Shown here piece by piece: positions 12,601 through 24,600 of a stretch of DNA of 64,000 nucleotides. Source of the stretch: Corbicula japonica (lineage: Eukaryota; Mollusca; Bivalvia; Venerida; Cyrenidae); NCBI GenBank assembly GCA_038501625.1, contig JAZAYU010000010.1, positions 1,116,001 to 1,180,000 on the forward strand. Reading direction: 5' to 3'. The notes below the pieces were generated by a model that was not told the DNA's origin, searched no databases, and saw only the letters and a list, made by a program, of their open reading frames with translations. How positions within the stretch are numbered: the first letter of the stretch is position 1; every line of letters starts with the position of its first letter. A program made the position numbers and the translations under genes.

Positions 12601-15600
12601 CGGCTGATCTGGATCTACACTGGTTGCACATGCATAAAAATGTGTATATGTGGGGGAAAGGGTTAAGTCAAGCCACACAACTTTCTGTAAAGAACATACA
12701 TTTTTGAATTTATTGTTTTACAATAAATTGACTTGTGGGTTCTAATTATCACAAATAGCAACACAAACTGTAATAGCATTTAATTTCTGACGTCACCACT
12801 GACTTTACCTTTCACTCTAAGATACCCCTTTTATCACATGGGTGATCAGTGTAGATCCAGATCAGCCAGCACAGCCATGCTTCTTGGTCAGATATAGCTT
12901 ATGAATGTTAAAGCAGACAGTGCAGATCCAAGACCAAGATGTGAACAGTGTAGATCCTAATCAGACATCACAGATGTGCCACCTGATCTGGATCTACACT
13001 GTTCACCTATGTCATAGCAGTTGTATCCAGTTGAGTAAAGAATTAATTAACCCTGGTTTTGTTAGAACCAGCTCATATTATTCCAGTGAACTTGTCAAAA
13101 GGATTGAGCAGGTTAACATTGCAAAACTGAATAGAAAGGCAATGCCAATTTGCATTGGATCCCTTGAAATATTAGAATCAATAAAATTAATAGTAAATTA
13201 ATTATGTTCATATTATATAACAACTGACTGTTTATCAATAATGTACTGATGCATGGGATTGAAAACTATGTCAACATAGTTGCATGAGCACCATTAATGC
13301 TTTCAATCACATGAAAATTTTCCAAGCAATAACACTTTTTATGAGTTTACTATACATTGTATATTTATTAGCTGTAATATAACAGGTTTAACTATGTTTG
13401 TAAACACACCACAAAAAGACATTTTTTTGCAGAATAAATATATTCTGTTTGCTGGGTGGGGAGTCTTGGCTCTTTAAAAAGGAAAACTTGTTGCTGTAGC
13501 ATTTGTTGGGAACAGTTAAGTTTGCTCCCTGTTTTGTAGAAAAATTAAGGGTAAAAGCAAAAATTCAACACTTATGGTCTTCTTAATTATGAATGAACAT
13601 GAACTGATCTGGGGCAGATCCAGATTGGGTTCAGTTGGGTTTCTCGAACCTCATTTTTTGGCAGCTCAATAATTAATTTACATGGGGATTTTGACAAGGA
13701 AGTTGAAAATTATTATGAAACTACACTGACTACCTCAAACGAACACCACTTCTAGGTATCTTCTGGCATCTGACAATGATTTATAAATTATCGACCTTCA
13801 TAAATTATCTGTATCTATGAAAAGTGATTGCTCATGATATATAATGACATCATAGATGTGATTATCTTATCTTAAGTTATCTTATCAACAATTTAAATCA
13901 GCTGAACATTTTAACTGAATTCTTTACCTCTCACACCTTCAAAATTTTGACAAATCAATGAATTTTAATTATCAAATTGATAAATCTTGGTAAGATAACA
14001 GTAATGACGTGAATACTGATCATAAAGATGATGAAACACTGAGGTTAGTGACAGTATATTATCTGGGTAAAGGAACAGTCTTTCTTCCACACCAGATACT
14101 TGCATAAATGTACTCCACGTGTTTTCCTTTGGGCTGGAAACAAGTCATCTTATACCCCACATGATATGTTACATGCTGTGACAAATAATATGATATTTGA
14201 TCATTGAAGAGACATGAATCAATTGTAAATAATTTAGATACTAAAAGAAGTCTGGAAAAAAACAAAAAGCATTTATTAAATTAAGCTTAAAATTATATAT
14301 GAAAGGAAACTTGCTTTTTTTCAGCTGTGAAAGTGTCTAATTTCAGGGACAGCAATCATGTTCCAATGTAAAAGATTAATTTTGACATAAATCACTTCTC
14401 TTGCTTTCACTGTTCACAACACAATACAGTATTCGTAAGACAAGCAAGCTGAATCCAGAACAACATAAGTAAAGATGTCTGATAAAATAATAAATAACCC
14501 TTTACTCCACAATTTTAGGATTTTTAAGTATGAGCAACCAGTGTAGATCCAGATTAGCGCACATTTGTGCTATATAATTTGGATCTTCACTGATCATTTC
14601 TTGGTCAGGAATAACCTAATTAATCTAAAAGCATACAATGGAGTTTTTAATCAGACAGCATGGCTAGTTACAGCTTTATATATTAGTCCCAATAAGATGC
14701 AGTATGTGGGGACTTTCCCCAGAAATATTGGCCATACATGTAAGACCCGGTTATTTTAGTGAAACAGCTGCAATTTTATTTGTTTTGATCTCGGAATTCG
14801 TCCTTCTGTTTTTAGAAATCACCCTTCTACTTTGGAAGGTAATGACCGCTGCATAGGGTAAAGAGTTAATCTGTACATCCCAATTCCCAAGACTTGGTTT
14901 GACTTTACCTGTTGGTTAACATTGACCGGATGAACATCTTCGTTGTCTGTGCCTGCTGTAAGGAGCTGCATCACAATCTCGGCGTTACCATTCCACGCGG
15001 CAAGGTGTACTGGGGTACAGTCCTTGTTGTCCAACAGGCCGGGCTGGGCACATGCTTTTAACAATACCTCTACAATGTCCCTGAAAAAACAATTGTCAAA
15101 TAGAAATAATTTAAAGAAAGGTATTACAACTGACCACACATTTGATAAAACAAGAATTTTGTTTCACTAACGGTGGGATTTTCCCCTTAAATGTGGAAAA
15201 GTTACAAATGATCAGAAAAAAATTCCATTTGCTGTCTGTTTATGTCATAGAATTAGACTAAAGCAATTATAGCAATAGGGAAGTTCACAAAGTTAATTAT
15301 ATAAAGAAATCTTTGTAACATTAGTATATTATTTCTGGTACTGAATATCATTGGGACTTCTAGATTCCAGCTGAGATTTAGAGTTAACAATTATTGTGGA
15401 ATGTGCTGTTTTATTATTTTCCATTAATCACATCTCCTCTTTTCAATATATTTCAGCCTCATTATGGGAAAAACTGTCTTGGGTGATATTTCTGAATTTT
15501 TAGTTAGTGATATTTTAGGCTCTCTACCATTTCTTAATTGAAACTTTGGTAAGAAAAAGGGGTTTTTGTAGAGAAATACACGTGTAACAAATTAACCCTT

Positions 15601-18600
15601 TTCTCCATACTAAGATAGTCACCTTTAATTCCATCTGTGCTATCTGATCAGGATCTAAACTGTTCGCTTTTAGATTCATTAGGTTACTTCTGACCAAAAT
15701 GCGACCAGTGCAGATCCTGATCAGGTGGCACAAATGTCAGCCAAAATGATATCACCAGATGGGTGTTCAATCAAACACTCGAGTTGCCTTCCGGGTTCTC
15801 TGTCAGAACAAAAACTACAAATACAAAAAGGCATATAACTCCTTGAAATGTGACGTAATAATCACAATAATATTTTAAAAGTTTGATTATTGATAAAGAA
15901 ATTATTAAGAAATGGCAAAGTGATAGCCAATGTTAAGTTTTTGTGAAAAAAAATCCAAGTACAAAAAGGGGCATAAATCTGTCAAATGTGACTTTGCATC
16001 ATCATTAGCCTGTTGTCATAAACAATTTAATTTGAAAGTAACAAAAGTAATATTTAGAAATGACAAAGTTATAGACAATGTTAACTTTTCGTGATGAATT
16101 TAAGGACTGACGACAGACATAGCAGTGCCTATATATTGCCTCTCTTCGAATTGGCGACACGAAAATATTTGGGTTGTTTTGAGTACATGTATGAAGATCT
16201 ATGTGCTTCACATACTGTAAACATCCCAAATGTTTTTTTATCACCCTATTAATGCAAAACAATATTGATCTTTCTTATTATTTCTTTCTTAAACAGAGAA
16301 ACTGGTCATTCAAACTTCAATTTTGGGAAAACATTAAAAAATTATATGTTCTGGCATTGGCTTATTTTGGTCCCAATTTGGTCTGAAAAACAACTTTGTA
16401 GAAGGTCAAGGACTGTCATCCTGGATGGGTGCTGTTACTAAGAATGAATACCTTCACAAGTGGATATTTTGAACAAGTATATTTTCACAAGTAGATTCTG
16501 GGAACAAGTTCTTCCCAAGTGGATTATACAGAGTACACCATCGTATAGTATGGCAAAAAATTAAGCAGATAAAAACCAGGAAGATAAATGTGACATAAAT
16601 CTGTAACATTTATCAATCAAATTAATTTTCTTCAAACGCATGTCATCCCCTTCTTTGAAATATTAGTCTAACTCCTTTTTATTTCAATTTTACTTAGACT
16701 GTTCTTTCAATAAAGTGATGAATTTGCAGGTGGATACTATAATAATCTGGATTCAGTGCAAAAAAACGTTGAAAATTTAGTTACTTCCTTGTTCAATCAA
16801 AGGGGTAGATTCACGAATGCCCAAAATTGGCCTAAAATTATCTCAAATTTTCAAATTGCATTTACATCACTGAAAGTAGCTTTTTATAATCAGTAATGGT
16901 TGTTTTCTTGAAAAGATAAACAGTGAAGATGAACCCATAAACCAAAATAAAAAATTATGTATGTTAAATGTGTCTGAAATTTGAAAATCTTTGCCAAAAT
17001 GCAATTTTTTGTTAAATTTTCATCATATTTTGGTGATTTTCATATTGGGCACAGGCTTCGACCAAACTAATTTTAAGAATTTTCTTTGTATAAATGTGGG
17101 CTGAATTCATGGTCAAAATTTGATTTTGGTCGAGAAGTGTGCTCTTATCAAATCCTCTAAAATATGCTGTGAAAATGAACAAAAATATGAATTTTTGCAC
17201 ATTTTCATCATTTTTAGCAATTTTGATGGCCCCTTGTCAAACTCCTTTAGGAATAATCAATATAAAATTTTGAGATATGAAAAGTATAACCATTTATGTA
17301 TTCAATGGCATTAAAATTTAAGATATGTAACAAAATTTAAAATTTTACATATTTTTAGGCCAATATAAGGCCTTCGTGAACCTACTCCTTTTATATTCTT
17401 GAAAGATTTCTTATTAAACCTATTTAATTCTAAACACCATAATGTAAATAGATCTCATGTTTTCAAATTTCAGCTAAAAGTTTAACCCTTTTCTCCATAT
17501 ACATGCATTTTACTTTTTGGTCAGAAAAAAAACCTGATGAATCTGACAGCAAGCAGTGTAGATCAAGACCAGACAGCACAGATCTATGTGGTTTAAAATG
17601 GTTAATCTATTTTTTCCAAGTTAGAAAGGGTTAGTTCATCACGAAAGGTCCTACAGAATGGTGTCCAATATCTATATGGTAAACCAATAAATATAACTGC
17701 ATACAAATTTTCGTGTTTGGGCAAGTAAGACATATTTATAAATATTTTTTTTCGCATTATCTCATTTCTGAAATATAAATTCATAATCCTGCAGACATAT
17801 TCATGCATATTAATATTTGCACTTTAGTGCCATCTGCAAATAGAGCAAAAATTAATTGGTCACGAATATTTATTGGTTTACAGTTGAAGGTCTCTAAAAG
17901 TTTTTCTTGTATTAAGTTACTTGAAGCTCCTAGACAAAGTAAATCCTTATTATAGCATATTCTTAGCTTGAAAAACAACTTTTATCACAAAGCAGCATCA
18001 TAGTTCCTGTTATGACAGCTGCGGCACCAAATATTTAATATTATCCTATAAATAGAACACTGTAAACCACTCGCAATCCTAAGAGACATCATTCAATAAC
18101 AAGTTATTGTCACATTTGTATTGATTTTCAAACAAGTTGATCAAGGTTTAACCCTGTAGATCCAGATCAGCCGGCACATGTGTGTCTCAGATCAGGATCT
18201 GCACTGGTCGCATTTTTTCAGAAATTACCTAACCATTTAAAAAGCGAACAGTTTAGATCCTGATCAGACGGCACAGATGTGCTGGCTGATCTGGATCTAA
18301 ACTGTTTGCCCACGCAATAAAGGTGTCTATGGAGGAAAGGGTTAAAATGCAAGTTATTTTTTTACTGTCCTGGAAGTGGCTATAAAGTGCAAACTTTAAT
18401 TTCCACGTCGGCAATATTATAAATCACATTAGTGAAAACAGTGTGACAAGTTTCAGACCAATTTATAAGGAAATGTCTGGAGTAGCCCTGTCTGAAAATA
18501 AATGGGGAGCTAACATGCAACAATTATCCCTTCAATTCATATATATACAACTTTTATTGCTAGGGCAAATAGTGTAGATCCAGATCAGCTGGCACATCCC

Positions 18601-21600
18601 TGATGCCTGATCAGGATCTGCACTGAAAGCTTTTTTATTTATTAAGTTATTTCTGACCAAAAAGCAAACAATGCAGGCTCGTTCTCAGTTTATAACCTTG
18701 GTACAAGAGCTGCAAAATAACATGTAATGTAATCCACAAAATAAATTTCCCTACAACTTATACTTTGCACTGTGTATGTTCAGAGGGGATTTTGCGACTC
18801 AAACAAACTGGTTTTATCATTAAATTTCTTTTTTTTAAACACTAATAAAAAGAATACAATGTGTCAAACCTGTTTAACCATTTACCCTTTACTCCATGGG
18901 ATGTAACTATTATCACATTGGTGAACAATGAAGTTCCAGGGCCCAAGATCATAAAACTAAGTTTTGAGATCAGTCTCAAATCTCAAGGATCTGATTGGCT
19001 GAAATGGCGACCAGTCGCCATTTCAGCCAATCAGATCCTTGAGATTTGAGACTGATCTCAAAACTTAGTTTTATGATCTTAGGCACTGATCAGCCAGCAC
19101 ATTCATGCTATCTGATCAGGATCTATTCTGTTTGTTTTAAGATTCTTTAGTTTTTTCTGACCAAAATGCAATCAGTGTAGATCCAGATCAAGTGACATGT
19201 GATTAAAGGTGTAAAGGGAGTAAAGGGTTCAAGCTGTTACATGAACAGAAGTCAGAACCCTACCATACAGTTACACATAAATTATACATAAATGAAACAA
19301 CTACTGTTCTGATAGCTGGGAGGTGGTTTTCAACGCTAAAGAAGACCTCCTTTATCTTGTGCACCTCAGCAAACATCAGTTACCATATCTGAGCATTACA
19401 ACCAACAAACTTTTATCTATCCCTTTACAGCATTTATAACTATTGTATGGTGTGTGCAACCAGAGTAGATCCAGATAACTGCAACAATTTTGTGCCATCT
19501 GTTCTTGGTTTTATCTGGCTCTACACTGGCTTAAATTAACCCTTTCCTCCATATATACCCAATTAAGGCATGAGTGAACAGCGTAGTTCCAGATCAGCCA
19601 GAACATCTTTGCTGTCTGATCAGGATCTAAAATATTCACTTTTTGATTCATTAGGTTACTTCTTATCAAAAAGACAATTGTTAAGGTCCTGATATGGCCC
19701 AAAAATGCCAGCTGATCTGGATCTACCCTAGTTGTACATAAATTAAAACATATATATATATATATGGAGTATAGGGTTAAAAGAAAAACATTCCAAATAC
19801 AACAATCAATCATTTTAAGGAACATTTCACAGCTAACATTAACATAAACACTGATCCTATTATTAATTTCCTTAAAACTAGAAGACCAAAACTTCTCATC
19901 TATTTTCTATAAATTCATTAGTATTTGTGGGGTAAGAAAATTCAGAAAGTTTTAGAAAGCCCAATGAAAAAAATACCCATATGTTTAACAAGTTCTGGGT
20001 TCAAGGTCATCAAGTTTTGGTCTCATCTGAGCTCTGTCTGTCAATGTAACATGTGCCAAATGTTACAAAACTGAGCATGTAAACCAGTCTCAAATCTCAA
20101 GCATCTGATTTGCTGAAAAGGTGACCAGTTGCCTGTTCAGCCAATCACATGCTCAGGATTTGAGACTGGTTTCCAATCTCAGTTTTATAACCTTCAGCCC
20201 AGGACTCTATTGGCTTAACAAGGCTTTTCTTTGATTTATCCCTTTGACATAAATTATAAATCCATTACCAAATGCATGTACAAATTTCATTATTCACAAA
20301 CCATCCAGATTAAAGTCCTCTGCAAGTTCTGCAATAATTCAATGAAACTGTGTCATCTATTGTGAAGGCATGTACAACAAACCATTCAACTAGATCAGAT
20401 ATCACAAATGAAATTGGCTGAGTGAATGACACTGACAAGGGCACAGAACATGCATGAAGTTGCTATATTTTTTATTTATTTTAACCTAATTATATCGGCA
20501 TTATTCCATAATCCATATATACAGGTTTTATCTTGTGTGGGATCATCATAAATAGAGATTAGCCAGCACAACATTTGATGCCATCTGATCTTGATTTACA
20601 CTACATGTAGTTGTTTCTTGGTCAGAAATAACCTTATGAATCAAAGAGAACAGTGTAGATTCTGATAAAACAGCATGAATGTGCTGGCTGGTCTAAATCT
20701 ACACAAGTTGTTTGCCCATGGGATGATAGCATATTCCAGGGAGCAAAAAGTCAACACTTAAACTTTACCTTTGTGTTTGCAGATTTGGTATTGGTTCAAT
20801 CTAAAAAAACCTGTCATTGTGGTGTGTAAAAACCTGTCATTATGGTGTGCACAAAATCAAAGCCACAAGGAAGTTATCATTGGTGATAATCACTGTGTGA
20901 TCATATATGAGAATCAATAGCATAGATTTAAAAGCATGGTAATTATCAGTTTACTCCATAAACAGTTTTATCCCATATCTGGGCAATCTGATTAGCATCT
21001 CCATTATTCACTTATTTCTCACCATAACGGCAAGGACGCAGATCTTGAGCAGAATGCAAAACAACTTTGGCTCACATGGTATAAAAGCCTTATCAATGGA
21101 GTGAAGGGTAAAATGTCTTGGAGACACTAATAAGCCTGCTGCTTGGTTATTAACCCTTTCCTGTACACATACACCTTTATTGCAAGGGCGAACAGTTTAG
21201 ATCCAGATCAGCCGGCACATCGGTGCCATCTGATCAGGATCTAAACTGTTTGCTTTTTGATTTATTAGGTTATTCCTGACCAAATGCGACCAGTGCAGAT
21301 CCTGATCAGATGGCTGATCTGGATCTACACTGGTCGCACATGCGTAAAATGCGTATCTATACAGGAAAGGGTTAAGGCAAGTGTGCCAAAACATCCTGCA
21401 AAATACAGCTGAACTTGAAGTGTTAAGTTAGATGGCAATGTAAAAGGATATCTAATGAAAACCCTGGGGTGTATCAACAAACAAAAGCAAAACTTAAAGA
21501 CTTACCTATGCCCATTAACTGCAGCATGGTGTAGGGCTGTGTAGCCATTCTTGTCTGTGTAGTTCACGTTGACAGACTTCAGAAAACTGAAAATATGCAT

Positions 21601-24600
21601 ATTTGTGACTTTGTCAGTACTACTCTTGAATGTTTTGTGTTTTTATTGACCATAAGAACTTGAGAAATCTTCTTAATGAACACTCTTATTTTTAAGAAAT
21701 ATGGGTTAATTTTTAAAACTTAAACAAAGGGAAAGAAAATGCATGCTGATTTTAAGGAAAACTATGATTCCTTGTAATACTTAAAGAAAGAAATGCAAAT
21801 TGTCTTAAATAAAGCATTCTGAATTTTATTTTCTGTTGTCACAATATATTATTTCATGTAGAAAAAGTGGATACTTTTGCTGGGTATATATAAAGTCAAT
21901 CATTCAATGTCCAGATCTTTCTAAGTTATTATCTTCCCAGACTGTCATGAAATGCCAGCCAGGAAGAAACAACTGCATTAGAGCTAAGTTGAGACAAAAA
22001 AAACGCCTCTAACAGACAATCCCTAGATCTGTATCAGATCTCTCATTTTAGGTTGCAAAGTTACAAAGTTACATTTTATGTCACAGAGTTGAGTACATCT
22101 ATGTGTTACAGGTAATATCACAGTATGTTTCACAGTTTCTGGCTAAATTATTGGCAGGTAAGGTTTCTGGAAAACTGTGTTGTTTTATATATTGACAAAT
22201 CTTTCTGTTTAGGTAGGTATTTGTGGGGCATAAAAAAGTAGTATTTGTGAATGCTCATTAATGGCAGTGATCTGGCATAGGCATCTCTGCGTGTTTGGCA
22301 TATCGTCGCACCACATATTTTGACGCACCATATATTTTGACGCACTGTTTGTTTTGACATCGCTTCTAAATATGTGATTTCCTAATGATGTAATTATACT
22401 GCAAAATTAACAGTTAATATTCATCTGACCATTCAATAAATAAAAGTGTGTAAATTATGCAAACTGAAGCCAGTAAAACATCATTGTTTTATGATATAGT
22501 AAATATAACATGAATTACTTAATACTTTTTCACCTGTTGAATAAATCCTTAACATTGGTACCATTTTACACAATTTAAAACAAATTTTCTTGTTGTATGC
22601 AACAAATGACAAATATAGCATCAAAGTCATGTGATGGGCATGAGTTCAATATAATGGTGTACTAAAATTTGTCTTTGTTGTAAATCCCTTACATGTTATA
22701 TTGTTTTCATACATTTTTACCTTGATTTATAATTTACCATCATTGTTGTTTTTTTTCACTCTACAATATCAAAATATTAAGACTGCAAAGGACACTAGGC
22801 CAAAAACAAAATTCTGTCCGTTTCCGGTCTCCTTGAAAAAAAAAGAAGGTAGGTAGGTAGGATTTTCTTTTTTTTTTCTTTTTTTTTTTGGAGAAGTTGG
22901 TGTGTGATGCAAGGAAGGCAACTGATCATTATTTGCATATATACACTGCAGTATTCAATACAAGAACGCATAAAAAGCAGCTTTTTACAAATGTAAGCTC
23001 TTCAGCTGGAGTGCCAATTTATCAATTAATCCTTATGTCTATGTTGTGGTAATGTACACTTGTTCACATGTATGCATGCTTGTCCGATTTATATAAAGGA
23101 AAAATTAAAAAAGTATAAAGGGGGTCTGGGTCCCAGAGTTGGGGTAAGTGGGGGGTTCAGCCGACAGAGATTGTAGCCTTTTTGAAACACAAAATTTACA
23201 TCTGGAGGCACGACTTCATCATTTATTGTTACAAATACTGATCAACTATTCCTCTTAAATTATTAAAATTTCTCCATTACACAAAATTTCTAGAACTTCT
23301 TGCATATTTCCAATATGAAATTGTACATAATTGTTGTTCTGCTCTGTTTTGATAATAAACATCTCCAATACAAATTTTATTCTGATTCATAAATTTTACG
23401 TGTTTCCAAAGGATATCAGTGTACATACGGCATATTACGATATAGACCTACTTTCATTTTTAATTTTGTGCATTCCGAGATTCACCGTGGCATAAAAAGT
23501 TACGAAAACGAACGTATCCGTCTACCATATTTTAAGGTACTGTTGTCATTTTCAATACAAGGCCATTTCAGTTGCATGATATATTAGTTTTACGTACTAT
23601 ATACTACGCTTTCTCTGCGTAAAAAAAGAGAATTTTCACACTCCATTGATACGCATATAGCTACACGACCTTCACCCACGCACATCTGTGTCACATGTTA
23701 TTATTCTGCCGGGAGGGATTAGACAAATGACGTCACAATAAAAATCGTCCGAGGTAATGCCATAGCCACGTGCGTGTTAGCCAATTAAAAATAGCGACTG
23801 GGGATTTCACCGGATGTAAACAAATATTCTTTAACAGAGCTCCGAACTCGATATAGATTGAGCAAAATATTGCAGAAATCGTATCTAACGTAAGGTGAAA
23901 AGTGAACACCAAGAGACCAACTCGATAAAATTTATATATTAATTTTTGTATTAGTGGGAAACGTAGCAGGCGAGAATGTTTATTTACCGGCTTTCGGCCC
24001 ATTTCTAAAACATTTCTACACCCCTGATTTACTTGAACCAATAAAAAGTTTAAGGTCGGGACCAAAATTAGAGGGTCGGTCGGGCGACCGGAAACAGACC
24101 TATTTTTTTCTTTGGCCCTACCCAAGGTGATATGGTAAGTGATGGCAAACAGGAAAGATACCCCTAGTCATCCAAGAGTGATGTCTTTAAGCACTTCAAG
24201 CAGACTAGATGCAGAATTTTCAATGAAGTTCCGTTTTCCAATTTTTTACCATATAACAATTGTGGAAAACTTATTCTAGATGATTAAAATAACATAATTC
24301 AAGTTCTTTTGTTGTGCCAGATGAAAGACAGTGTGTAAACTTACTTTTAACTAATTAGAAATATGGTTACATTATATGCGTCAAAATATGTGGTGGAAGA
24401 CGAAAGTTAGCATTTTTGGGGTTGTCATGTTTGTTTCTTGCTCTACAAAAACATTCTTGATATTTTTTCAAAATTGCAGTTTTATTCAAATAAGGAAGGA
24501 TGTATGTTCATGATACTAATGCTGAATTCAAAATGAACATTCAATTTAAAAGTTGTTTTGGATTAAATGCTTAAGTGCGTTGAAATACGGGACACCAGGA

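Noticed and set aside
23733..24125. 130-codon open frame
   Set aside because: It runs across the terminal inverted repeat of a non-coding element and has no protein family features.
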